Shown here: positions 1 through 12,000 of the stretch, piece by piece
Layout: the number at the start of each line of letters is the position of its first letter
Position numbering within the stretch: the stretch's first letter is position 1
NCBI GenBank assembly: GCA_963920705.1
Contig: CAWUCO010000066.1
Coordinates: 169,501-233,500, forward strand
From: Odiellus spinosus
Taxonomy: Eukaryota > Arthropoda > Arachnida > Opiliones > Phalangiidae
Length of the DNA stretch: 64,000 bases
Direction of reading: 5' to 3'
Notes under the pieces: generated by a model
Database searches by the model: none
Seen by the model: the letters and a program-made list of their open reading frames with translations, nothing else
Told to the model about the DNA's origin: nothing
Program-made: the position numbers and the translations under genes

Positions 1-1
1 T

Positions 2-1419
2 TTGGCCACCTTATCGGTTTATAATTGTGGCCTACTCTACTTAATGTATAAAAACTATAAAAGTAACAGCAGAAGACGATTTTGGGTAAGGGATATATTT
101 AAAAAGCGGGAAGAACAGGGTTATCAAGCTAATCTAATTAATGAGCTTCGACATCTGGACATTGAAAAACATTTCAAGTAGGTTTTTTTCATTTGATGTA
201 TAAATTATAAACCAAATTATAATACGATGCCATTCTTATTTATAAATAGGTTCTTCAGGATGAGCAAGGAGGATTTTGATGAGATTTTGGAATTAGTTCA
301 GCCGTTAATTTACAGGCCAGACTCTAGGTTCCGTAGATCTATTTCTCCAGAGGAGAAATTGTCGCTAACTTTAAGGTTTCTTCCAATTTTTTCTTTTCAA
401 GTTACTAAGAATTAATAAATATATCTACTTTTCTTGTTTAGATACGTGGCGAGTGGGGACATGCAAATTAGTTTGTCTTTTGCATATCGACTCGGAACCA
501 GTACAGTTTGCAAAATAATTAACGAAACCTGCCAAGCTTTGTGGAAAGTACTTTCACCTATTTACGTCAAGATGCCAACAACAACTAGAGAGTGGATTAA
601 TATTAGCGATAAATTTGAAAGTTTCTGGAATTTGCCTCATTGTGTTGGCGCCCTGGATGGAAAACATATTACAATTCAGTGCCCACCCAAAACAGGTTCA
701 AAGTACTTCAATTACAAGGGTACTTTTAGTATCATCCTTATGGCCTCGTGTGATGCTGAATATAAGTTTACGACGTTGGTGGCTATGGTAGTGAAAGTGA
801 TGGTGGGGTGTTTGCCCGTTCAAAGTTTGGAATTAATCTTAACCAAGGGTTGTTATCGCTACCTCCTCCATCGTACCTGCCAAAATCTAACAAAATCTTT
901 CAATTTTTTATCGTGGCTGATGAAGCGTTTCCGCTTAATAAAAGCATTATGAGACCTTACCCTAGAAGAGGTTTAACGCTGACGCAAAGAATTTTTAATT
1001 ACCGACTGTCTCGTGCTCGTAGAATCATTGAAAATACTTTTGGGATTTATGCCGCAAGATGGAGAATTTTTCATACAACAATACAAGGAAAACCCGAAAA
1101 TATCCATGCAATCATTAAAGCGACGGTGTGCCTTCATAATTATATAATTACTAAAGAAGCTTCAAAACGTGAAGACCAAAAATTATACTTACCCTCTTCA
1201 AACTATGTTGATCGCGAAGGAAAGGACGGTAAAATTTTCCCATGGCAATGGCGAAAAGTAATAGAGCCAAGAAATGCCATCAATCCTTTCACCAACATGT
1301 TTTACACAAATCGTCACTCGGTTAATGTAGGGAAAATGAGAGATGTTTTAGCTGAGTATTTAACTAAAGAAGGAGAATTATCGTGGCAAATCGAGTATGT
1401 AACTAAAGGCTCAGTGTAA
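2..1419 (+). pseudogene. HARBI1-like PIF/Harbinger transposase, frameshifted
   Basis: DDE nuclease that cuts and joins PIF/Harbinger transposon ends. Three exons can be followed: 2-177 (5' end outside the window), 250-375 and 442 onward, with introns 178-249 and 376-441 having GT/AG ends and keeping frame. Exon 2 gives the usual FRMSKEDFDEIL helix. Exon 3 gives the first catalytic Asp in GALDGKH, then YFNYKGTFSI, the second Asp in SESDGGVF, and the acidic residue in RRIIENTFGI. Between YKFTT and GGYGSESDGG the frame changes near 775-785; comparison with the family suggests about 7 nt lost, so the second Asp lies in another frame from the first. The gene is convergent with the MADF gene just downstream, the normal two-gene layout of this superfamily. 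Family assignment is firm; the copy looks dead. Confidence 0.88.
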
Positions 1420-1426
1420 AAGAATT

Positions 1427-2739
1427 TTATTCTGGGTCTAATTTTTCAATTTCATAAAAAATATTTTCAATTTTATGTCTGGCCTCGGCTTGATTTTTTT
1501 TGGAAAATTTTCTAAATCTTCCCATTACACTGCTGAAATAATGGAAAATTTCATCTCGCTCAGTTTTTTGAGTCGCTGCTAGTTGGGAAACTAGAGTTTT
1601 TTCCGACAATTCAATCATTTTTTCAAATTTATTGTCCAGATTGTCCTTTTTTTGTTTTTTCTTGGCAGGTTCTGTTGGTTTTTCTTCCCCTATTTTAACA
1701 CCATTTTCTTTAGGTGTTAGGTTAGTCGTAAAAACACTCAGAGCGCAGTCGTCACTATCATAATCTTCACTATAGAATAAATTTATTGTATATTATTAAA
1801 ACAGTTTGAAATCAGATAATTTCTCGAGGAGTCCAACACGTAACAGGTTGTTTTATCCAGACTGGCTGGTTACTTGCCTGCTTTCGAAGTTTCGACTGAC
1901 CTTATTTAAGGCAAAAATAGGTAGGATTATAGTATGTGGTAATATGGTCAAAATTCTCCTCGTATCAAATGGAAACTATTTTTAAAGTGTATATTAGACC
2001 TCAACAATTTAACCTAACCTAACCTAACCTAAACAAACTCGAACAATAAACTAACTTAACCTAACCCAACCTAAACAAACTCGAACCTTATTACCACATA
2101 CTATAATTGTACCCAAAAAGATTATCTCACTTGTTATTAATTGAATTAAATAAAATGGTTGCCATTCTATCGTGTACTTCCTCTTCGTCTTGCATATCAA
2201 AGTTTAATGAACTTAATGATGATGATGATAGTATGCATGGTTCATCGATATTAGTTGATGTTCTAAAATAAATGAACATTATTTGAAAACAATAAAGACT
2301 AGTATATAGGATAATATAAGAAATAGTGTACTCTCTGGGTTCCAGTACAGTTTTTAGAAAACCATCCAAAATTCCAAAGAATTCCCATTTGGAATTTAAG
2401 TCATCGTCAGCACCGGCTCCACTTTTTTTCTTCAGGTCAATCGCTCTTTTTTCCTTCCGATATCTATCCCTTAAAGCTCTCCAGGACTTATATGCCTCAA
2501 CCTCTGTAAAATATGATATTTAAATAATAGAAATTAAGAAAAGTTTGTTTTTATTTGCTTACTTGTTATTTTAAAAAGGGCTCCAATGGAGGCCCAGCGG
2601 TCCTCTTTCATACTAGTGTCTTTGTATCTTTTGTCTGATAAATCAAACAAGTAAGGGTACTTCTTAACTTCTTCAATAAAAAGCTCCTTATTAAGGGTAA
2701 TCTTTTTTTGGGTTGATCCGGCCCTTTTTTTGGTGGCAT
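1427..2739 (-). pseudogene. MADF (Myb/SANT-like) ORF2 protein of the PIF/Harbinger element
   Basis: DNA-binding partner protein of PIF/Harbinger transposases, needed in known elements for nuclear import and binding of the ends. Four exons on the minus strand: about 2739-2563, 2503-2332, 2262-2131 and 1769-1427, each bounded by GT/AG with matching phase. Exons 1 and 2 encode a MADF domain (FIEEVKKYPYLFDLSDKRYK, EDRWASIGALFK, then WRALRDRYRKEKR and KWEFFGILDGFL). The last exon is a Lys/Glu-rich helical C-terminus ending 7 bp from the stop of the convergent nuclease gene. The only nearby ATG (2739) is one base out of frame with the MADF reading frame at a run of A, so either a base was lost or the true start is elsewhere. 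Intron 3 contains a small inverted-repeat element. Confidence 0.8.
1926..2107. mobile_element. MITE with TTAGG-like core inside the MADF-gene intron
   Basis: About 182 bp bounded by inverted ATTATAGTATGTGGTAATA and TATTACCACATACTATAAT. The core holds repeats of AACCT (about 2010-2085), the complement of the insect telomere unit, plus two copies of AAACAAACTCGAAC. It sits wholly within an intron. Superfamily not determined. Confidence 0.7.
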
Positions 2740-2759
2740 CTTTTAAATAACTTTAAATA

Positions 2760-3420
2760 TCGAGGCGGCGAGGCCTAGGCTTAATAAAAGGTCTAAAATA
2801 AGAAAATGGCGACTGGCGAAGGAGCAATATTCTTTTCTCTCGTCACGTGTGACGAGCCTCTGAATACGTCACCAGCTACATTTTTAGAAACTCATTCTCA
2901 TTGGTGGAGAGAAGAGTAAAACGCCGGACTCAACCGAAAAAATAGGACACAGATTCAGTCGGACGGAATGGCATTTCCGTCCAACTCGGTGCAAATATTT
3001 TCGGTCGAACTCGTTACCGCCGAGTTTCAGTCGGGTTTTCCGCCAAGTGGGAATCTAACTTAAGGGCGTTTACAGCCGCCAAAGATGTAGTTATTCGACG
3101 AGCTTGACCATCTTGTTTATACCTTTATAGGAATACACGATGCACGAAAGACAGCGCGCTCTGCACAAGATGATGGTCTCTCATTTTAGGTTAGTATTTA
3201 GAGCGTGTCTTAATTGAACGCGCACTACGAATGAACTCGTAAACCAATAGTATTCTTAAGATCGGAGCGCAATCGACACGAGATTAAAACAATATTAACC
3301 GATTCAATCGGAAAATGCCGCAATCGTCATTTTCGGAGAAATAACTTCATTTTAACGACAGCAGAGACCATAGATAAAATAACTATGTATATAGAATGGA
3401 AACTTCAATGGAGCAAAGTA
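2760..3420. other. No gene seen; subterminal part of the PIF element and flank
   Basis: No convincing coding sequence. Stretches 2930-3055 are rich in repeated CGGA/TCGG words (for example CAGTCGGACGG, AGTCGGGTTTTCCGCC), which may be subterminal repeats of the PIF/Harbinger element. Its right end could not be fixed without the left end, which lies outside the window. Confidence 0.4.
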
Positions 3421-3423
3421 ACT

Positions 3424-5441
3424 CCTGCGCGATCGCGGCGATCCTGGTGGCTGGAGCCGAACACTAATGGCGCGTTATGATCGTATTGGCCTTGTCGCGA
3501 ATTTCCCCGCTTCGGCCAAAAAATGTTTTCTATTAAATATTATTTTCAGAGTAGGGAATTAAATCGGCTTAAAACATGCTAAAAAAGTTGTACTCAACAC
3601 GAAACGCCAATTTTGAAAAGGTAAAATAACATTTACATCATTTAAAAAAATTAAAACTTCTTGAGCTCGCTAAGCCTTGGTCCTTCTTATAGAGAAGAGA
3701 AGGCAATGCATACTCATACATGCTTTGATACAAGTTATACAAGGCGACTATTTTGACTTCGCAAGACGAGGAAGCCTAATTTTGATAATTTTTATTTATA
3801 TTAGGATATTAGGTTCGTTTATTGTTGGAGAATAAAGTGTCAATTACCCGCCTGAAGAGAAAAAAAGGTTTGGTACCCCCTTAAAGTACGCAGCAGTCTA
3901 GAGAGGAAATCATTTTTATGTTGTCGTCTGAAACAGTTGTATTTTGTAAATCTCGCAATAAAAACCTTGTTCTGCATAAAAGTGGCAGTATTTGTCTCAT
4001 TTAAATCACAATTAACTTTCTAATATAAGAATTTAGTTACGGTGATAACTCTTTTCAAGCTGCGGAAGCTTATAGAACGCTATCAATGGTTCGTAAGAAA
4101 ATAATCAAATTACAGTATTCTACCAGGGGCTTAAGTTTATTGAACAATAAGAATATCACTTTTACATGTTTACAAATATTTTCAGATCTTAGAAAACAGG
4201 CAATCAGTGATCGTTCATCAAATATTTCATCAGTTAGGGATGAATCTAGCCAGATAAGATTGGACAGAAAGTTTTGGAATTCATGTTCTTAACATTAAAT
4301 TTTAAGAAATGCATTCCACCTGGACCAAGAATAAATCAAAACTTATAATTAACCCCAGAGAAGCTTGGAGAGTAACAAAAATGTGATTAACTTAACCGAG
4401 ATGGTACGAGCACGATAAGTAATTTCACTAAACACAATGGATCGTAGAAAATTACCCTAAACTGACAATTCTTGCAGTATATATTTACTATTTCATAACT
4501 CATGAAATTGCAAGAACGTTTATTTTAAACTCTTAAAAGAAATTATGATTTAGATTTCGTACTCACAAGATCTTGTTTGTCAATTACCAAATTTGACCGG
4601 CGAAATATTTAATAAGCGATCACTGAATGCTTGCTTTCTGAGACACAGAAAATATTTGTAAATGTATAAAAGTGATATTATTATTGTTCAATAAACTTAA
4701 GCCCCTGGTAGAATACTGTAATTTGATTATTTTCCTACGAACCATTGATAGAGTTCATTAAGCTTCCGCAGCTTGAAACGCGTTATCACCGTATTTAAAT
4801 TCTTATATTAGAAAGTTAATTGTGATTTAAATGAAACAAATACTGCCACTTTTATGCAGAACAAGGTTTTAATTGCGAGATTTACAAAACCCAACTGTTT
4901 CAGACGACAACATAAAGTAAAAATGATTTCCTATCTAGACTGTTGCGTACTTTGAGAAGGTTACAAACCTTTTTCTCTTCAGGTGGGTAATTGAAACTTT
5001 ATTCTCCAACAATAAACGAACCTAATATAAATAAAAATGATCCAAATTAGGCTTCCTCGTCAAAATTGTAACTTATTTAGTTCGCCTTGTATTACTTGTA
5101 TCGTATCAAAGCTTGGATAAATAATATTATCTACTATTATTTATCCAAGAACAAAGCATATGCCTTCTAAGAGAAGGAACAAAGCTTAGCGAGCTAAAGA
5201 AGTTTTAATTTTTTAAAATGATGTAAATGTTATTTTAACCCTTTTGAAAATTGGCGTTTCGTGTAGAGTTCAACATTTTAACATGTTTTAAGCCGATTTA
5301 ATTCCCTCCTCTCAAATAATATTTAATACAAAACATTTTTTTGGCCGAAGCGGGGAAATTCGCGACTAGTAGAATTTGGGAGTAATGCGAACTTCGCCAG
5401 ATTTTAGTGTTCGGCTCCAACCACCAGGATCGCGCGGAGTC
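3424..5441. mobile_element. Foldback (long palindromic) element, copy 1, variant ends
   Basis: A long inverted repeat of about 2 kb. The left arm (from GCGATCCTGGTGGCTGGAGCC near 3440 through CCCCGCTTCGGCC near 3508) returns in reverse complement in the right arm, ending near 5435. The arms run almost to a centre near 4300-4560. The interior matches the three other foldback copies in the window, but the outer 60-90 bp differ from the GGCC-ended termini of the others. No coding capacity; presumably non-autonomous. Confidence 0.85.
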
Positions 5442-5444
5442 ACT

Positions 5445-5768
5445 TCTATAGCATTGAGATTCCAATCAATGCAGAGACGGTTGAGTTCCATTCGGAGATC
5501 AGCAATTCCTTCCATATAACTCCGACATCGTCACTAAAATAACATCTTTTAAAACAGAGTCACAGAGTTGGGCTGGAGTGAAATACAGGTAAATTCCGTT
5601 TAATGATCTTTCTTGCAAGAGGTGATGAGATCCCCTCGGCTTAGTGAAGCCGCGCGCTGGTTTGGCAACAATATTTAAAGGCCGGCTTTGCTAATCCAAT
5701 CTCTCCACCAGGGATACGCGACAGGAAATAACCTCCTTTCCCGTCTGCCGACGATAACGGCGTTTCAG
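5445..5768. other. No gene seen between foldback copy 1 and the first visible IR exon
   Basis: No exon or repeat was recognised here. The reading frame of the downstream IR exon is open back to about 5735, but a good splice acceptor at 5768 makes this stretch more likely intron. Confidence 0.4.
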
Positions 5769-6052
5769 ATATTAGCCGACCAAAAACAATTGGGCCAACG
5801 CTTTTGTCCCTGGTCGCCTATACCTCAAAGAGAGAAACAATACGCTCAGTAGTCATTCCAAATTTAATTTTTCAGCAGGTGGGCGGCTATGATTTCTATC
5901 CCACAACCTTTAAGGAAATAGATGATTCAAAAATGGGTTTGAATTTTACCCTATTGGCGCCGATTCACGAGTGGCAACAGTTTTATTATTTTACTTTGGA
6001 TCCCCCGCTTGTGTGGAAAAACTCTGGTTCTCTCATTCAAATTGACATTATG
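5769..6052 (+). CDS. IR exon A: end of ligand-binding lobe S1
   Basis: Acceptor GCGTTTCAG ends at 5768 and donor ATG|GTAAAG is at 6053. Two bases complete a codon from an unseen upstream exon, then 94 codons follow. It carries TSKRETIR, IPNLIFQ and the stretch up to LIQIDIM leading into TM1. The frame is open another 35 bases upstream, so a slightly earlier start cannot be excluded. Confidence 0.65.
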
Positions 6053-9000
6053 GTAAAGAGAGTTAACATTTTGAACTAATCAGGCTTGCCGTATCTCAAT
6101 TCCGATCGCGACTGACGCGATGTTCTGTAATAGAAGTTGAAGGAAGGCATCGAGTCAAGGAAGGGGGTTGAATATAAATTTTTTTCCCGGAATTGAGAGT
6201 AGAATTTCGCTAGCGTCACCACGTCATTTTTTCTCAGCTTCAAAGGGATAAAAGAAATTCCGTAGAGCCGTTTGTGCCAAGAGATTTTGTCTCAATTGTA
6301 ACGGCGTTCTTCCTTTCTGATCTCCACCCCGCAGTCCTCCCTGTGTTTCATATTGCTGATGTTTCTGTGCGCCGCCACGGCTTATTTCTCGACGAGATGT
6401 CTCCGCCAACGGTTCTCTAGTACCACCGGGTTTTCGTCAGTTCTCTGGGACTTCGTCGCTTCGTTCTTCTACGAGCGTAAGACAAAAGCGCTTTCTCAAA
6501 ACACGGATCAAATGGCGAAAAAAAATAGAAAAGGAAATAAACGGCGGCTTGTTTTTCCCTAAAATCGAGCGAAGTTTGCAAATTGAAAACGAGCCTCTGA
6601 AATTCCAAGAATTTTAGACAAAGCTGCGTTCTACGTTAATTTGACCCGGCAATCATGCGCACTATATGCAGTCTACCAATACACCTGTAGCGCTGTAAAA
6701 GGGGTAGGCAGCCCGATGAATCAGACCTGTAAAGGGGGTTGAGCTCATGCACAGAGGTTGCGACGTTTCATCCCCTTTGCATGTGTGATTCACTACGTTG
6801 CCTATCCCCCTTTTATAGAGGTCTGTTGTGGTTGCGACGTTTCATCCCCTTTGCATGTGTGATTCACTACGTTGCCTATCCCCCTTTTATAGAGGTCTGT
6901 TGTGGCCCCTAGCTTACGATCTGGCTAAACTACTTTTTCTACCCTCTGTCCAAGGTTCGTGAAAAATGCAAGCCCCTGGAAGTTGTTAGTTGAATCCATT
7001 CCGCGTTAAGCAAAGGGGGGCTTTAGCGCTTTACATATTTGAATAGTTTAGGAATATAATTGGTTAACATCTCGCGGTGGAGTTCGATATAAATATGGCT
7101 ACGCCAGGCCCCGCTTCGCGCAACGCTGATCTTTGGTCTCGTTTCAGCCTTCCCCTCGGATTCTGGAGTATTGTCGATTCGTCTCGTCGTTTCTTTCTGG
7201 TTGTTGGGCATTACCATATTCTGCAACGAAGTTAACGGCGTCTTCAAAGGGAAACTATCCGTTAAAGAATACGCCGTTGTTGAAACTGAAGAAGACTTGG
7301 ACGCGTTCGAGTACAAATTGATGCGCAGTGTAGGCAAAAAGAGGGGATGCTCGGTTTAAAGGGCGGCATTCCGATATATTATTTAACTGTTGGTACGGGC
7401 AGAAACGTCTATTACCAAAAATAAGCTAACTTTATATTAAACAAAATAACAGAGAAGGTTATACCTTCCTGTTTTTACGTTTTTCTGAATCTACATAAAG
7501 AAAAACCTAAGAAAAATATCAACTCTTATTTTTAAACACTAAATGTTATAGAAAAAGGTATTCAAAATTACACTTAGTTGTCAGCTACAAAAAAGCATGG
7601 AGCCACTGTGTTTGAATTGGCCTTATTCCTATTTAGTGGCACCTCAGCTCAGCGGCGAAAATTGGAACCATCGAGACCGGGCACCAATTAGATGTTGCCA
7701 TCCACAGATTTTTTTTTTCAATTTAAAATCATATTTCTGCTTTTCGTGAATTTCCCCGCTTCGACCGAAAAAATGATTTCTATTAAATATTATTTCAGAG
7801 GAGGGAATTCGCTTTACATTATAAGTATTTTCAAAGGTAAAAATAGAACTGATATCCTTTTAGAAAATTAAAAATTATTTTTCTCGCTAAGCCTTGGCCC
7901 TTTATATAGATGGAATCATAAGCGGATTATTTTTTCTAAGTAACCAAAACGCTATGCTACCTATGACAATAGTCGTTGTCGGACTGGGTTTTTCAGCCCT
8001 TCACAATTCCCCTATACCTTGTATCACCTTAACTTCATTCTGAAGTTATACTGTCGAACCTAATGTCTCTTTAATCTCCTATGGTATGTTTCAGGTTTGA
8101 AACGTATCTCTGGCGCACGAGAGAGAGAGAACTTTTGGGGGAAAGGTCCCTATGACTCCACGATTCCTTCCCCCCAAAAACCTATACCAGGCCTCTGCGG
8201 TTCTAATTTTTTTATTAGGCCAGGATTGGGCCAGTTTTCTTTAGTTGCTCTCTTGATCGCTAGCTGGCACTTTAACCGAAATATTCTCAAGAAATTTTCT
8301 CTCGTGTTTTCTCTCTATACAAGCTCTGACGTCATGAGACCCGACTGAGATACCTGACTGGGACTAGCAATCTGGTTACTTAGAGAAAATAATCCGCTTA
8401 TGATGGTATTAATGCCTTGATATTAGTTATACAAGGTGAACTAAATGGGTTACTGTTTTGACTTTGCAGGACGAGAAAGCCTAATTTTGATCAATATAGG
8501 CAAAATGTTCGTTTATTATTGGAGAATAAAGATAGAATTACCCGCCTGAAGAGAAAAAAGGTTTGGGTACCTCAAAGTTAGAGGGCTGCAAAATGAAAAA
8601 ACTCAATGCCAATGCCGGCCAACTCCAACGGTAAATGTTTTATAAACGCCACTGCCACCCTAACGCCATTGTTAGTCTTTACAAAGCATCCCAACCCCAA
8701 TGCTAAAAAACCCAAAAAAATGTAATCTCTGCCAAATCCAATTTATAAGTTTCACACGAATCTCACTCCATGATAAAGCCAATTAATATTTTTCACACGA
8801 TTCAAACTCTCTGCCAAAGCCAATAGTAAGTTTCACTTTCTTCTTTCTCCCTGGCCAAAGCCAACTGATAATTTCCAATCCTTGCCAAAGCCAGCCCCTT
8901 TCAACTCCAAATTCTAATTTCTAAAGCAATTCTATCAATTGAAATATCCGAAATTCCGAAGCCTGCATGCAATTCGTTCAAATAAACTTAACCATTTTTC

Positions 9001-12000
9001 AAATTCCGTTTCTAAAAATGTTTCCAACCACACCTCCCCAATAATTATGATATAATTTAAAGGTATTCCAACGCTATGGAATTCCAACTACAAAGTTACT
9101 ACATTATTTTTAAGTACATACTTCGTCTACTTTCTTTGATACTGGATTTGGAGAACTTGCGGGCTTTACACTTCCCGTTTCAGAGTATTGTTATTTGAAT
9201 AAACACACTAAATGATTAAGTAGTTTTATTGGCCATTATAGTTACTAGAACGCAAAAGTTTTACGTCTGTTTTCTGTCGAATCTGGCAGTGACTGACTCT
9301 CCAAGAACAACAATCAAAAGTTCCAAATTTCCTGTGACCCACGAGCTTCGAAAATTATGTTTTAGTTTCGGTTTCTTATTTTTTCTAGATAGACTAATAG
9401 AGGGCCCCACTAGCAAGGGAATCGGGACCCAAAAGCTCGCTTTCAGTGCCACCAACTCCACTATGAAATTATAAATGCCAACACGATCAAAACTCCAACT
9501 AAATCCAGTAATAACCCAATCCCTACCAACTCCAAAATTAAATATAATAAAATTCCAACTCCCTCCCGACTCCTGTTCATTTCAGAGACAATAATCCCAA
9601 CGCCAATTTTTTTTATTTAACCCAACTCCAACTGCGCCCAAAAATGAGGAAGTCCATCGGCTTTATGAGGGATAGGAGTTCTCACAAAGCCTCGCAGTCC
9701 TCTACTCAAAGTACGCCGTCTAGGGATAGACATCATTATCACTTTATGTTAGTTGTCGTTTGAAACAGTTTGATTTCGTAGATCTCGCAATAAAAACATT
9801 GCTCTGCATAAAAGCGGCAGTATTTGTCTAATTTAAATCACAATTAACTTTCTAATATTAGAATAATTACAATTTAGTTTCTTTGATAACTTGTTTCTAG
9901 CTGCGGAAGCTTAATGAACGCTATCAATGGTTCGTTAGAAAATAGTCAAATTAAAGTATTCTACCAGTGGCTTAAGTTTATTTTTACATGTTTTCAAATA
10001 TTTTTTGCGTCTCGGAAAGCAGGCATTCAGTGATCGCTTATCAAATATTTCATCGGTCAGAGATGAATCTATCAGCCGAATAAGATTGGACAGAGAGGTT
10101 CGGAATTCATGTTCTTAAGGTTAAATTTTAAGAAATGCATTCCACCTAGACCAAAAAAAATCAAAACTTATAATTAACTCCATTGAAGCTTGGAGAGTAA
10201 CAAAAATGTGATTAACTTAACCGAGATGGTACGAGCACGGTAAGTAATTTCACTAAACGCAAAGGATAATAGAAAACTATCCAAAACTGATATTAATTCT
10301 CCAACTTTTGCAATATATATTCACTATTTCAAAACTCAAGAAATCAGAATAAAATTGCAAGAACACTTATTTCAAACTCTTGAAAGAAATGATGATTTAG
10401 ATTTCGTACTCATAAGATCGTGTATGTCTATTAACAAATCTGACCGATGAAATATTTGATTAGCGATTACTGAATGCCAGTTTTCTGAGACCCAGAAAAT
10501 ATTTGAAAACATGTAAAAATAATATTAATATTGTTCAATAAACTTAAGCCACTGGTAGAATACTTTAATTGGATTATTTTCTTACGAACCATTGATAGCA
10601 TTCATTAGGCTGTCGCTAGAAACACGTTATCACCGAAACTAAATTGAATTTATTTGTGATTTAAATGAGACAAATACATCCGCTTTTACGCACAACAGTG
10701 TTTTTATTGCGAGATTTACAAAATCAAACTGTACATAAACTAAAAATTATGTTTATCTCTAGATGGTGGCGCCGTACCTTTTTTCTCTCAAGGCGGTTTA
10801 TTTAAACTTTACTCTTCAACAATAAACGAACATATTACAAATAAAAATTATCCAAATTCGGCTTCCTCGTGTTGCAAAGTCAAAATAGTAACCTTTTAGT
10901 TCGCCTTGTATAACTTATATCAAAGCATGAATACCATCTACATAAAGGTCCAATGCTTAGAGAGCTAAATAAGTTTTATTTTCTAAAATGATATTTTTAC
11001 CTTTTGAAAATTGAATTATAATGTAAAGCTTAACTTTTTTAACATGTTTTGAGCCGATTAAATTCCCTCCTCTGAAATAATATTTAATAGAAACATTTCT
11101 TGGCCAAATCGGGGAAACTCGAGACTAACAGAAATTTGTTTTTAAATTGAAAAAAAATTTATGGATGGCGACATCTGACTGGTGCCCGGTCTCGATGGTT
11201 CCAGTTTTCGCCGCTCGGGTGAGGTGGCGCTGAAAAGGAATAAGGCCAATTTCCGAGGTTGTCATCTCTCCAATAGGGGCCCTTTAAACAACAGGATCCC
11301 AGAGAAACCACAGATATCATTAATATAATTAGGCTAAATACCTTTGATAGCGAAATAACTGTTCGAAATTGTGTTTTCCTACATTTTAAAAACATTTCCT
11401 CATCTAAATAAATTTATTTAACTCGCAACGCCCGCTTAAGCGTAGTAAAAATTTATAATCTCTCTTAAAAATGCTAAGCCTAAAACTCACCTAAAACATG
11501 AATGAATAGGGGATTGTAAAACATTTGAAAAGGGAAAATGTTTAGAGGGGAAGGCACTGTAAACTGTTTCGCCACTATATGTCGCCACGTTAAATTTTCG
11601 GTAGCCTTCAACAGTAAACAATGGGGGCAATTCTCTAACTTTTCAGGATTTTACCGTAAACGATAAGTGATAACTTTACCGGGCGGGACCAAGGAGGATC
11701 AGAGAAGGAGAGAAAATGTGGGGCTGCGTTGAGTTAGAGAGAGAAGAGCCAACCTCCCACTCGGGTGGAAAGGGGGGATAGGAAATTCTCGAGGTAAACT
11801 GTTGTCACGTGGTCGCTAGCTAGCGCGTCTCATAAAGGATTCGTTTTACCCACGCGACAACATTTTACCACGAAACGTCTCTACCCCCGTTCTCCCAGAG
11901 TGGGAGTTTAGGCCGACGCAGTAGGAACCGCGCCGTCCCCACATTTCCTCTCCTTCTCTGATCCTCCTTGGCGGGACCTTATCGATCGTTCGCTAAATCC

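Larger units (their letters stand above)
7619..11247. mobile_element. Foldback element, copy 2, with two nested insertions
   Basis: Terminal inverted repeats start GGCCTTATTCC and are followed by GCGGCGAAAATTGGAACCAT in the left arm and the reverse complement on the right (ending GGAATAAGGCC at 11247). AATT lies directly outside each end (7615-7618 and 11248-11251). Without the two insertions (7914-8404 and 8579-9704) it is about 2 kb, the size of copy 4. No coding capacity. It starts 290 bp after IR exon C. Confidence 0.9.

Noticed and set aside
2010..2085. Interstitial telomere or chromosome fusion point
   Set aside because: Only a few imperfect units, enclosed by the inverted ends of a MITE inside an intron.
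7171..7359. Stand-alone small secreted peptide with a GKKR processing site
   Set aside because: It starts at TTG, and the hydrophobic part is better read as TM2 of the IR exon; GKKR lies beyond the donor site needed for phase.
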